Below, piece after piece: positions 42,802 to 50,907 of a stretch of DNA of 64,000 nt. Below the pieces are notes generated by a model. It did not search any database and was not told the origin of the DNA. It saw only the letters and a list, made by a program, of their open reading frames with translations. The stretch is taken from the NCBI RefSeq assembly GCF_000582685.1, contig NZ_KK073768.1, positions 1,750,224-1,814,223 on the forward strand. Direction: 5' to 3'. This DNA comes from [Scytonema hofmanni] UTEX 2349 (lineage in GTDB: Bacteria; Cyanobacteriota; Cyanobacteriia; Cyanobacteriales; Nostocaceae). The position numbers and the translations under genes are program-made. Positions within the stretch are counted from its first letter, which is position 1, and every line of letters starts with the position of its first letter.

Positions 42802-43452
42802 TCAATGCATTTCGTCGTATTCAGTGGCTTCAACTCGTCGGGTTTCTACACGAGGGGGGAGAAATTCAGCCCGTCGTACAGGAGCCAGGGGCGGTGTCGG
42901 ACCATTATAAGGATGAATTACTTGTACGGTACGGGTAGAACGCTGCCGTGGCGAGAACAAAGCCAACACACCAGCGACAACAACACCACCGCCAATCGTT
43001 AGAGTCATACCTGCCACTGCCCAAACTATGGGTGAAGACGACCAAGGAGTTTCAGTCTGCTGCTTCAATGCTGCTTGTTGAGCTGCTTGGTTATTGACGC
43101 TTAATTGAGCTTGGTTTTTATAATTTTCAACTTGATATTGAAGTTGGGGAATTTGCTGTTTGAGCAGATCGTTTTCTCGCTGTAGCACGTCAAGCTGACT
43201 TTTCTGCCGTTCCATTTGCATTCTGAACTCTTCGGTTCCGCTGGGATTGATTGGCGCAGGATTGGGGTATGGTTGCCCGTAAGCAGAATATTGTCCTGGC
43301 TGCATCATTTGCGGTGCGACTACAGTAGCTGGGATTTGCGGGGCAACAGCAATATTAGGTTGTAGATTTGGAGTACCTGTCCCTTTGAGCAATACGATCG
43401 CTGCTAGACCAGCTACAGCAACTCCGCCGATAAATGCCATACTTTCACTCAT
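42802..43452 (-). CDS. Membrane protein with coiled coil, unknown
   Basis: The 216-residue protein has an N-terminal membrane helix (about 5-23) and a Pro/Gln/Tyr-rich linker (about 30-70). A coiled coil (about 73-118; EEFRMQMERQKSQLDVLQREN begins it) leads to a second membrane helix (about 141-165) and a basic/aromatic C-terminal tail. The layout suggests a bitopic or hairpin envelope protein whose coiled coil lies on one side. I do not recognise a family. GGGGGAGAGG before ATG 43452 is a good ribosome site. A tnpB-less IS605-like element sits right upstream. Confidence 0.72.
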   Translation of the reverse strand: MSESMAFIGGVAVAGLAAIVLLKGTGTPNLQPNIAVAPQIPATVVAPQMMQPGQYSAYGQPYPNPAPINPSGTEEFRMQMERQKSQLDVLQRENDLLKQQIPQLQYQVENYKNQAQLSVNNQAAQQAALKQQTETPWSSSPIVWAVAGMTLTIGGGVVVAGVLALFSPRQRSTRTVQVIHPYNGPTPPLAPVRRAEFLPPRVETRRVEATEYDEMH

Positions 43453-43527
43453 CGCCTCTCCCCCTCAACTGCGACGTAATTATAACCATTTGTGATTTAC
43501 TCACTCTCACACTCATCGAAACTCCTT

Positions 43528-43920
43528 GGGTCTGAAACCCCGTCCTTCGCTTGACGGCTTTATATTTGCTCCATTACCGCCTAGGGGTTGCTTAATTCGG
43601 TGTGCCGTTGTATTGCACTTTCAATGGGACAATTACCATTTCAAATCTCACAACCCTGTACGCATAACGGTTTTGTTCCGAAGAACCTCCCTTTCGGGGT
43701 GATGTTAGCTTAGACCTGTTATAAGAGCTTGTTGGGCTTGCAACACTAAACCAGTGACCTTAGTTTTGTTTAATCACAAGCGACAGAGCGGGGGACTAGC
43801 TTCGCATTGCCCTCGGTGTCATGACTCAAATAACGTTTACCTATTTCTAGGTGGTCGGGTCAGAATGGCTTGATGATTTCTCATTCAAGCCCTATGCATG
43901 ACGGCTAGGGTTCCTGACTA
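43528..43920 (-). mobile_element. Probable tnpB-less IS200/IS605-type element
   Basis: Read on the minus strand, it begins with two hairpins (TAGGG/CCCTA at 43907-43911 and 43891-43895; GGCTTGA/TCAAGCC at 43868-43892). It ends with GCCGTC...GACGGGGTTTCAGACCC (about 43531-43558), whose CCGTC/GACGG stem and GGTTTCAGACCC tail recall the right ends and omega-RNA 3' ends of cyanobacterial tnpB elements. No tnpB or tnpA ORF is present in the 390 bp. It could be a deletion derivative or a non-autonomous element. Confidence 0.4.
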
Positions 43921-44057
43921 TTTATAACCTATTCAAGTTTACATAATACTCAAACCATAAGCGGATGTATCAGCTATTTTTTTACAGCTTGATATCTGCT
44001 CTTAATATTCAAGAACATATCGGTTAAATTGTCTACTAAGTCAGGGCAAAAAACTTT

Positions 44058-44218
44058 CAATTTGGGCATTGGGCATTGGGCATTGGGCATTGGGCATTGG
44101 GCATTGGGCATTGGGCATTGGGAATAGAAAGAAATGTCCCCCTGCTCCCCCTGCTCCCCTTGTCCCCTTGCTCCCCCTGCTCCCCAGTCCCCAGTCCCCA
44201 GTCCCTAATCCCCAGTCT
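44058..44218. repeat. STRR arrays, GGGCATT x9 then CCCCTG/CCCCAGT
   Basis: About nine perfect GGGCATT heptads (44063-44123), then C-rich units (CCCCCTGCT, CCCCAGT; 44138-44218) reaching into the stop of the DUF3007-like gene. Together with the IS605-like element they fill the 43453-44204 gap; no gene is seen. Confidence 0.85.
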
Positions 44219-44504
44219 CTATGTCAGCTTGAAGTTTTGCGAGTTGTTCTGGGGTGAGTTCGTCGAGTCGATGAAGCAAAAAAGCTTTTTCGTATTCTTC
44301 TCGTTGCTGATGGTAGGTCATTTTTTGCCCAACTGCACGAAAAAGATAGGTTGCTACCCAGCCAATCAACCCACACACTAGCAACGCTTGGCTCCAAATT
44401 CCGGCTTTCTGGCTATCTAAGCCTACTAGCTGAAATAATACATACGCCAAGCCACCAGCTACAAAAAACCCAAAGACAATTCCAACAGCGTCAATCCGTC
44501 GCAT
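44205..44504 (-). CDS. Two-helix membrane protein, DUF3007-like
   Basis: The 99-residue protein has two membrane helices (about 6-27 and 37-57) followed by a soluble helical tail (MTYHQQREEYEKAFLLHRLDE region, about 62-82). I associate this with DUF3007, present in cyanobacteria and plastid-bearing eukaryotes and commonly next to ndhL. The last residues (ETGD) overlap the CCCCAGT array. It lies 90 bp downstream of ndhL on the same strand, with a dispersed palindrome in the gap, and is probably co-transcribed with it. Confidence 0.8.
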   Translation of the reverse strand: MRRIDAVGIVFGFFVAGGLAYVLFQLVGLDSQKAGIWSQALLVCGLIGWVATYLFRAVGQKMTYHQQREEYEKAFLLHRLDELTPEQLAKLQADIETGD

Positions 44505-44555
44505 CTCTAGTTATGACTATAAATGAAGTACATTTTTTATAAAACCCCTCTCGTT

Positions 44556-44584
44556 GTAAAGACGTAGCAGTGCTACGTCTCTAC
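44556..44584. repeat. Small dispersed palindrome (29 bp), AGCAGTGCT core
   Basis: Arms GTAAAGACGT and ACGTCTCTAC with core AGCAGTGCT, the second core type of the family. It is inserted between ndhL and the DUF3007-like gene. Confidence 0.75.
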
Positions 44585-44594
44585 GTGTATTCGG

Positions 44595-44807
44595 TTAAAC
44601 TTCAATTTGTCGCCGTCTGGGTCGAAGATTTACAAAAGGTGACAAAAGCAACAAACCGGGCAAGAAGAAGAAGACGAGAAAGTACATAAAACCGCGCTCA
44701 AAGGAGCTAGCCACATACCACCGTTGTGTGAGGTACACCAAGGCTGCTGCTGGTATGACTAATAGATAAGCTCCAGCCAAAATCAGATACAGTAGGGCTA
44801 CAACCAT
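44595..44807 (-). CDS. ndhL: NAD(P)H-quinone oxidoreductase subunit L
   Basis: The 70-residue protein has two membrane helices (about 3-25 and 38-60) and a basic end RPRRRQIEV. Length, the YLTQRWYVASSFERGFMYF linker and the NLRPRRR tail match NdhL, a membrane subunit specific to the photosynthetic NDH-1 complex, which drives cyclic electron flow, respiration and CO2 uptake in thylakoids. ATG 44807. It is followed by a DUF3007-like gene, a common cyanobacterial order. Confidence 0.9.
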   Translation of the reverse strand: MVVALLYLILAGAYLLVIPAAALVYLTQRWYVASSFERGFMYFLVFFFLPGLLLLSPFVNLRPRRRQIEV

Positions 44808-44890
44808 AATTGTCTCTCTATATAGGGGTGCATCTGTTTTCCATCATAGGCTGAACGCCGATTAGTTTAACTTTTTTGAGAGGACGAAAA

Positions 44891-47800
44891 TCAGGCAATT
44901 TTTTTTCTGGGTTGTTTTAGAGGGATGTCGATCAAAAACTCAGCCCCCTGTTCTGGTTGAGACACACATTCTAATTTGCCTCGGTGCTTTTCGACAATTT
45001 GGTAACTAATTGAGAGTCCTAAACCTGTACCCTGACCCACCTCTTTTGTGGTGAAAAAGGGATCAAATAGCTTCGCCTGTACTTCATGATTTATGCCAAC
45101 TCCATTATCTTTGATGGAAATTTGTACCCAATCATTTTCTAAAACCTGGGTCTTGATTGTGATGAGCGGATGATGTCTCTCCTTTCCAGATTTAAGAGAT
45201 TTACGGCAGGAATCTTCTACTGCGTCAATTGCATTGCAGAGGAGATTCATAAAAACTTGATTGAGTTGTCCGGCAAAACACTCTACAAGCGGTAACTCAC
45301 CATAATGCTTGATCAACTCAATGGTTGAATGCAATGAATTAGGCTTAAGACGATGCTGCAATATTAACAAAGTGTTATCAAGTCCCTCATGGATATCAAC
45401 GGATTTTACCTCGGCTTCATCCAAACGAGAGAAGTTTCTTAACGAAAGAACAATCTCCCGAATGCGTTCAGCGCCTAATTCCAGCGAAGAAAATAGTTTA
45501 GGCAAATCTTCCGCGATGAACTCTAAATCTGCGATTTTTGCTTGTTTTTTAATTTCTGGGTCGGGTTCAGGATAGTAATGTTGATAGAGATTGAGTATCT
45601 CAATTAGGTTTTGCGTATACTCATGAACATGAGCGATATTGCCGTAGATAAAGTTGACAGGATTGTTAATTTCATGTGCTACCCCAGCAACTAATTGTCC
45701 TAAACTCGACATTTTTTCACTCTGAATTAAATGAGCTTGAGTCTGCTTTAAATGGTCGAGTGTTTGGGAAAGTTGTGTAGCTTGCTGCTGTGTGTGTTTG
45801 AGCAGTACCGCATGTTCGAGGGCAACTCCTAATTGAGAGGCAATTTGGCTGACAAATTCAATTTCTAACTCTTGCCACTCACGGGAATTTTCACATTGAT
45901 TAATACACAATAAGCCCCATAGCCGATCTTGCTTAATTATGGGAACTACCAAGTTTGCCCTGATTCGGAAGCGAGAGAGCATTGATATATAACACTCGTC
46001 TAGCTCAGAGTTATAAATATCACTAACTGCATGAATGTGACCTTGGCGGAATTTCTCGGTATACTTCTCACCGATGCAGCGATCGTACACTTTTGCGGTT
46101 AAGGTTGATGGCAAACCAGAGGCAACATCTTCTGCAATAACTTCGCCACCGTCATATTCGGAGTCGGAGTAGAAGCGAAAGACCACAACACGGTCGGCAT
46201 TGAGTACTCGGCAGAGTTCTTGGGTGGTGGTTTCAAAAATCTCGTTCAAGTCGAGGGATTTCCGAACTTTGGTAATGACACTCGCTAGGGTTTGCTGCTG
46301 TTCTGTCACACGAACCAATTCTATCGATTGCGATCGCACTTGTTCTACATATTCAGCTTGCTGCAATGCTACTCCCAGTTGAGTTGCTATTTGCGTGAAA
46401 AACTCTACTTCCAAAGCTTCCCAATGCCGACTGCTTGAGTGTTGATAAGCACCCAATAAACCCCATAACTCTTGCCCGATAAAAATTGGCGCAACCATAA
46501 ACGCTTGCACATGAAATTGTTCGAGTAAATCAATGTGACATTGGCTAAATTGCATACTGTAGACATCATCGACCACAAAGGGTTGATTATGGCGATAGCG
46601 TCCCCCTTGGGTTTCTTGTAAGTGGGTGTCGTCCCATACCATGCCTACTCCCAATTTGACTCTTCTGTGCCATTGGGGATTTGCAGATTCATAATCGCTG
46701 ATAAATTCACCTCCCCAATCGGCATTAAAGCGATAAACTGCAACGCGATCGATTTTGAGTAATTCACAAACTTCCTCACTCGCGGTATAAAAAATCTTTT
46801 CCACATCCAGCGATTGGCGGATGTTGGCGATGATCCGCGCCAAAGCTTGCTGCCGTTCAACCGATCGCTGTAGCTCAATAGTTGAGCGTTGCAAGTCGCT
46901 GTTAGTTTGTTGCAGTTGTGCCGTGCGATCGCGTACTTGTTGCTCTAAATTTGTATTGAGAGTTTGTATCTGTTGGTAAAGTTGGTATTGCCTCACAGCA
47001 GTGGAAAAGCGCTCACCTAGCTCTTGCGCTAGCTTGACTTCTGATTCTGCCCACTGTTGTGCTTGCTGGGTTTTCAGTTGGCGCCATGCTTCAAACGACT
47101 GACGCGCCATCATTTGGCGAGAATCAGTAGAAAAACAGCCAGCCCAAATCGTTTCAATATCTACTTCATCTCGGAAAATACTTAAGCAGCCAACGACAGT
47201 GGAACCATGCTGAAGCGGTACAATTAACAAGCCGCGAATTTGGGTTGCTTGGAAACATGGAGTGAGCGAGCGAAATAATGGTTCTTTATAAATGTCGCCG
47301 ATCGCCCACAAATTTGAGTCTGAAGTTAGTTCGTTGGGTAGAGGACTCAAAGCATAAACGGCTCTCATCCAGTTTATCGACCATGATTTAACACTGGGCT
47401 GTTCTGGATCGCCGACGGGCAACATAGAGGCAGAATAAAGATATTTTTGCCACAGTCGATGCTCCTCAATATTTCTACCTTGTCCGCCATCAAGTTGGGT
47501 GGGCTGCACGCCAGATGTGTAGATTTCTGCGCTTTGCTCCTTATCTGGTAATAAGTAGAGCCGTCCTCCAGAGCCTGCAAAGGCAGCCACAGTCGCTTCT
47601 AGGGCAGCTTCAAGCTGGACAATGGAGGTACTATACAATTGCTGGGTAACTTGGTTAATAATGGCTTCTTGGCGGGCTTGCTGTTGCACTTGATTGAGCA
47701 AGATGGACTGAGAAATGGCGATCGCCACTTGATCGACTACAGACTGAATAAATAATAATTCCTTCTCTGTTACTACCCGTGGTTCTGAATGGTGAGACAC

Positions 47801-48340
47801 CAACAGTCCCCACAATTGAGATGATTGCTGTAAAGAAGGTAAAGAACCTTTGCCTGTTTCCTTGCTTTCTAGAACGATAGGCACCACAACCGAAGACATT
47901 ACCCCCATTGCTGTTAAATATTCTACATGGCAAGGATCGACCGGACGATAGCGAATATCTTGCTGGTCTAACAGTTTGCCTGTTTCTGGACAAATAAGAG
48001 GACTGATGCCGATTTGTTGTGTTGCCAAATTGACGATGGTTCGCTGCCGTGCCCGAACATACAATTCACGCGCGTAGGGGGGAATGTCATCTGCGGGAAA
48101 ATTCAGCCCTAGCAAAGGAGGTAAACGTCCTTCCTGAATTGATTCGGCAATTACTAATCCATGAGTGTCAGGTTGAAACTGGTAAATTTTTACGCGATCG
48201 GTGTCGAGAAACGAACGTACTTCGGCAACCGTCGCCGATAAAATTTCTTGAAGTTCTAAAGATTGCCGAATGCGATTTGCAATGCGGTGTAACAAAATCT
48301 CTTGAGTAAGACCTACATCCTTAGTCAGGGGATCTCCCAT
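44891..48340 (-). CDS. Multi-GAF (phytochrome/cyanobacteriochrome-like) sensor histidine kinase
   Basis: The 1149-residue protein has four GAF domains. GAF1 (about 18-215) has the phytochrome-like FPADDIPPYARELY and a Cys137-His138 pair (DPCHVEYL). GAF2 (about 225-415) lacks such a pair. GAF3 (about 505-665) has Cys601-His602 (QCHIDLL). GAF4 (about 690-845) has Cys783-Tyr784 (ECYISML). The Cys-His pair is where cyanobacteriochromes bind bilin, so GAF1 and GAF3 may hold chromophores. Coiled coils link the domains. The kinase has His889 (GVAHEINNP) and an HATPase region ending in GTGLGLSIS. There is no membrane segment and no PHY domain. No response regulator is adjacent. ATG 48340. Confidence 0.92.
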   Translation of the reverse strand: MGDPLTKDVGLTQEILLHRIANRIRQSLELQEILSATVAEVRSFLDTDRVKIYQFQPDTHGLVIAESIQEGRLPPLLGLNFPADDIPPYARELYVRARQRTIVNLATQQIGISPLICPETGKLLDQQDIRYRPVDPCHVEYLTAMGVMSSVVVPIVLESKETGKGSLPSLQQSSQLWGLLVSHHSEPRVVTEKELLFIQSVVDQVAIAISQSILLNQVQQQARQEAIINQVTQQLYSTSIVQLEAALEATVAAFAGSGGRLYLLPDKEQSAEIYTSGVQPTQLDGGQGRNIEEHRLWQKYLYSASMLPVGDPEQPSVKSWSINWMRAVYALSPLPNELTSDSNLWAIGDIYKEPLFRSLTPCFQATQIRGLLIVPLQHGSTVVGCLSIFRDEVDIETIWAGCFSTDSRQMMARQSFEAWRQLKTQQAQQWAESEVKLAQELGERFSTAVRQYQLYQQIQTLNTNLEQQVRDRTAQLQQTNSDLQRSTIELQRSVERQQALARIIANIRQSLDVEKIFYTASEEVCELLKIDRVAVYRFNADWGGEFISDYESANPQWHRRVKLGVGMVWDDTHLQETQGGRYRHNQPFVVDDVYSMQFSQCHIDLLEQFHVQAFMVAPIFIGQELWGLLGAYQHSSSRHWEALEVEFFTQIATQLGVALQQAEYVEQVRSQSIELVRVTEQQQTLASVITKVRKSLDLNEIFETTTQELCRVLNADRVVVFRFYSDSEYDGGEVIAEDVASGLPSTLTAKVYDRCIGEKYTEKFRQGHIHAVSDIYNSELDECYISMLSRFRIRANLVVPIIKQDRLWGLLCINQCENSREWQELEIEFVSQIASQLGVALEHAVLLKHTQQQATQLSQTLDHLKQTQAHLIQSEKMSSLGQLVAGVAHEINNPVNFIYGNIAHVHEYTQNLIEILNLYQHYYPEPDPEIKKQAKIADLEFIAEDLPKLFSSLELGAERIREIVLSLRNFSRLDEAEVKSVDIHEGLDNTLLILQHRLKPNSLHSTIELIKHYGELPLVECFAGQLNQVFMNLLCNAIDAVEDSCRKSLKSGKERHHPLITIKTQVLENDWVQISIKDNGVGINHEVQAKLFDPFFTTKEVGQGTGLGLSISYQIVEKHRGKLECVSQPEQGAEFLIDIPLKQPRKKIA

Positions 48341-48713
48341 ATATTTTACTTTTATTGAATATCTAAATATTTTTTGGTTTGGATATTTTACTATTTTCGT
48401 TATAAATCGTTATATTCAACACTCGTAAAAACACGTATAGATAAAAGTTGAAATTAGCCATAGTTTAATTTCAATTGCGTAGCTTTGGCATAAAATCGCG
48501 ATCGCCGTAGAATCTACCTATAAGCCTGAAAGCTATGTCCTATATAAGTTTGATAATTTGCTACATTGAAAGCGAAAAATCTCATTGACCACTCTGACGG
48601 CAAGCCAGAAAAAAAAATTTTAAATTCAGTTGGACAAAAGACGCAATTGATGGTGGAATAGATAAAGAGGTTTTTGCTGCCTCAAGAAAATCAGCAAATC
48701 CCAAATAGCTGAT
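48341..48713. other. Intergenic region between kinase and tRNA-Leu
   Basis: 373 bp with no ORF, containing one HIP1-like site (near 48499) and A/T-rich blocks. It should hold the promoters of the divergent kinase and tRNA genes; none could be pinned down. Confidence 0.4.
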
Positions 48714-49088
48714 GGGGGTGTGGCGGAATGGTAGACGCTACGGACTTAGATAACTGAGCCTTGAAGGAGAAATCCCTCAAGTGACCGCTCTCAAACTCAG
48801 GGAAACCTAAATCTGGCAACAGACATGGCAATCCTGAGCCAAGCCGATAAGAGTGCTGAATGCTGAGTCATGAGTTAACTTTTAACTCTTAACTCATACT
48901 TCATTATCTTAACTCTTCGGAAGGTGCAGAGACCCGACGGGAGCTACCCTAACGTCAAGTCGAGGGTAAAGGGAGAGTCCAATTTTCAAAGCCTAAAGTA
49001 AAACCGATTAGGCAGCAGCGAAAGCTGCGGGAAAATGAAAATCCGTTGACCGTAAAAGGTCGTGTGGGTTCAAGTCCCTCCACCCCCA
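48714..49088 (+). tRNA. trnL-UAA: tRNA-Leu(UAA), intron-containing
   Basis: The 5' exon (48714-48747) begins GGGGGTG and ends in the anticodon loop at ...CGGACTT. The 3' exon (49038-49088) begins AAAATCCGT and ends CACCCCC plus discriminator A. The acceptor stem (GGGGGTG/CACCCCC), the T-arm (GGTTCAAGTCC) and the Leu variable arm are intact. The anticodon UAA is formed after the intron is removed between U34 and A35. CCA is not encoded. The D-loop reads GCGGAATGG, one U shorter than the commonest form. Confidence 0.97.
48748..49037 (+). other. Group I intron in tRNA-Leu(UAA)
   Basis: A 290-nt self-splicing group I intron. It inserts after U34, ends in G (49037), and shows the conserved P-Q-R-S-type core strings such as AATCCTGAGCC and GGTGCAGAGACC. 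A variable P6b-like region (about 48860-48912) contains TTAACTCTTAACTCAT-type heptads. This is the ancient cyanobacterial/plastid intron; there is no homing endonuclease gene. Confidence 0.93.
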
Positions 49089-49092
49089 CTTA

Positions 49093-49122
49093 AAAAAAAG
49101 TCACTCTAGAGTGACTTTTTTT
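49093..49122. terminator. Terminator of tRNA-Leu
   Basis: A perfect 30-bp palindrome, A7-GTCACTCT/AGAGTGAC-T7, starting 4 nt after the tRNA. On the plus strand it ends in a T run, a strong intrinsic terminator. Confidence 0.88.
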
Positions 49123-49190
49123 GTGACTTTACCCATAACTTTGCCGCAACGGTAAGCTTATGCTTCCAATAAAGGGGTAATGCTTTTATT

Positions 49191-49451
49191 CTATTCCCCA
49201 TTCCCTGGTTCAAGGGTTAAACTGCGATAGACTTGTTCAATAGGGAAGCTGAGATTGATGCTTTTTAGTTCGATTGTGTCGCCTTCTCCATAGTTAATAA
49301 TCATCCATTGTCCCGCATCATTTTTGTGATACAAATCCATTTCGATCGCAGTGGAACTAACCAATAAGTAATCTTTGAAGACGGGGTTATTTTGATACAT
49401 TCTGAATTTGCCACCGCGATCGTAGGCTTCGGTAGTTTTTGCACTAAGCCT
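49191..49451 (-). pseudogene. Uma2-family (DUF820) nuclease, C-terminal fragment
   Basis: Reading the minus strand from about 49451 gives SAKTTEAYDRGGKFRMYQ, then NNPVFKDYLLVSSTAIEMD and a tail to PGNGE. This follows the Uma2 pattern TEAYDRGxKFxxYxxxPxxxEYLLV. The catalytic N-terminal two thirds (the first Asp and the ExK) are missing. An ATG at 49400 exists, but the protein would be too short to fold as the PD-(D/E)XK domain. Confidence 0.7.
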
Positions 49452-49510
49452 TTTTTGAATTTTTCGGTTTGGTTGATTTGGCGGGAGAGGGCTTCGATTT
49501 TCCGATCAAT
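49435..49510 (-). pseudogene. hsdS: Type I restriction specificity subunit (HsdS), C-terminal scrap
   Basis: The minus strand from 49510 reads IDRKIEALSRQINQTEKFKK then GLVQKL, the usual C-terminal coiled-coil end of HsdS (...IDxKIExxxxQxxxxxxxKKGLMQxLLTG). It joins the Uma2 fragment in another frame around 49435-49451. It begins 10 nt after the Fic gene's stop, so a former fic-hsdS order of a type I R-M locus is likely. Confidence 0.6.
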
Positions 49511-49519
49511 TTATATTTC

Positions 49520-50458
49520 CTATTTCCTCAAATAATTATCAATAAAATCAGTAATTTCCTGATAAAAAAGCTGCCCTTTTTCCCTACTGCTACTTGCAGT
49601 TACTAATAATCTTAAAGTTTCCACCAATGAACTTATAGCAGCATCACAAACCAAATCAAAAAGCTGACTTAAATCATCTTGATTTTGTTGTCCATAAGCC
49701 AAAGCATTAATATAATCATTGCGAATTTGATTATTAATCACCACAATGGGATATCCTGCACGAATTAACAATAAATTCATTAATAATCTAGCCGTTCTCC
49801 CATTTCCATCCCGAAAAGGATGGATCGAGACAAAACGATAATGAGCCATTGTTGCATATTCTACTGGATGGAGTGTTAAAGCAGCGTCTGAATTGAGCCA
49901 GGTTACAAAATCTGCCATTAATTGACACAGGAAATAATGGGGAGGATAAAGATAATTTGTTCCTGCTGCCATTACATCCAGCGTCCGATAACAACCCGCT
50001 TCATCAGGGTTAATTTTTCTCAGCATCAGATTGTGAATTTGTTTAATTTCCCATTCATTAATTGCTGTATCTTTTTGGGCTAAACTCTCAATATAGTCAA
50101 TCGCTTCCTTATGTCCAATCACCTCTAAATGTTCATCGAGAGTTTTTCCGCCAATTGTAATCCCTTTAGTTAACACTAACTCAGTTTCACTTTGAGTTAA
50201 AGTGTTCCCTTCGATGGCATTAGAGTTATAAGTAAAGCGGACACTATACAGCTTTTTGAGTTCCGCTATAATTGTTTTATTAAAAGGTCTAAAGCCATCT
50301 AACCAAGCTTTTAACTTGTCTATTTGCTCTAATTTAAGCTGATAATTCATGCTTAGATAGTTACTTATTACAGCAGTCAATGAAAATTCTTGTTCTTGAC
50401 TTAAACCAATTACCTGTTCAATAAACTGCTCGTAGAGTTGAGAATAAGACAGTAGCAT
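49520..50458 (-). CDS. Fic-family protein (AMP-transferase fold)
   Basis: The 312-residue protein has the Fic motif HPFRDGNGR (213-221), complete and including the catalytic His. An N-terminal inhibitory helix motif SNAIEGN (79-85) marks a class II, autoinhibited Fic. Fic proteins transfer AMP from ATP to target hydroxyls. A C-terminal helical segment (about 245-312) is typical of the Fic/DOC proteins found inside type I restriction loci. The scrap of hsdS just downstream supports that origin; hsdM and hsdR are absent here. ATG 50458 is preceded by GGGTAAT heptads. Confidence 0.9.
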   Translation of the reverse strand: MLLSYSQLYEQFIEQVIGLSQEQEFSLTAVISNYLSMNYQLKLEQIDKLKAWLDGFRPFNKTIIAELKKLYSVRFTYNSNAIEGNTLTQSETELVLTKGITIGGKTLDEHLEVIGHKEAIDYIESLAQKDTAINEWEIKQIHNLMLRKINPDEAGCYRTLDVMAAGTNYLYPPHYFLCQLMADFVTWLNSDAALTLHPVEYATMAHYRFVSIHPFRDGNGRTARLLMNLLLIRAGYPIVVINNQIRNDYINALAYGQQNQDDLSQLFDLVCDAAISSLVETLRLLVTASSSREKGQLFYQEITDFIDNYLRK

Positions 50459-50907
50459 GGGGTAATGGGTAATGGGTAATACTTTTATTCTATAGGACTC
50501 ATATTTGATTTTTGAACAAAACTCAGTACACTTTTATTCCTCCTTCCCAGTCCCCAGTAAAGAGTCCCTTACCTCTACGAGTGATTCTCCAAATCAAATA
50601 TGGGTAAAGTCACACACCGATCTAAGTCTTGTTTTCTCACTACTGAGTGCGTAAGTCCTATAAATATAGCTGGTAGGCTTTGCCCACACCTGAGAAAATT
50701 TGGGAAAAGAAATTCTTACGTAAGTAGAAAATCAGTATAAATACATACGCAAGTATATAAATACAGAAGAAATCAACTAATTTTATATCGTGTTTATCAA
50801 ATTTATATAAAAAGATTACTTAATCTTTGAAAAATAGATTGATCCTCTTGTTCTCTAAGGTTAAGCTGATAATAATATCGGCAAACTTTTTGGTCTTGAG
50901 AACTGCA
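50459..50907. other. Gap with GGGTAAT heptads and a MITE
   Basis: It contains three GGGTAAT heptads next to the Fic start (50459-50481), the MITE-like element at 50492-50661 and an AT-rich leader before the unknown protein. The rest shows no clear signal. Confidence 0.5.
50492..50661. mobile_element. MITE-like element with TAGGACT ends
   Basis: Ends ATAGGACT (50492-50499) and AGTCCTAT (50654-50661) are inverted repeats flanked by TA. An inner pair CATATTTGATTT/AAATCAAATATG is near 50500-50511 and 50591-50602. The right 37 bp are the reverse complement of the left part of the copy at 54374-54467. Confidence 0.55.

Noticed and set aside
44069..44381. Overlapping plus-strand ORFs starting MGIGHWALGIGHW
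   Set aside because: They translate GGGCATT heptads and the antisense of the DUF3007-like gene.
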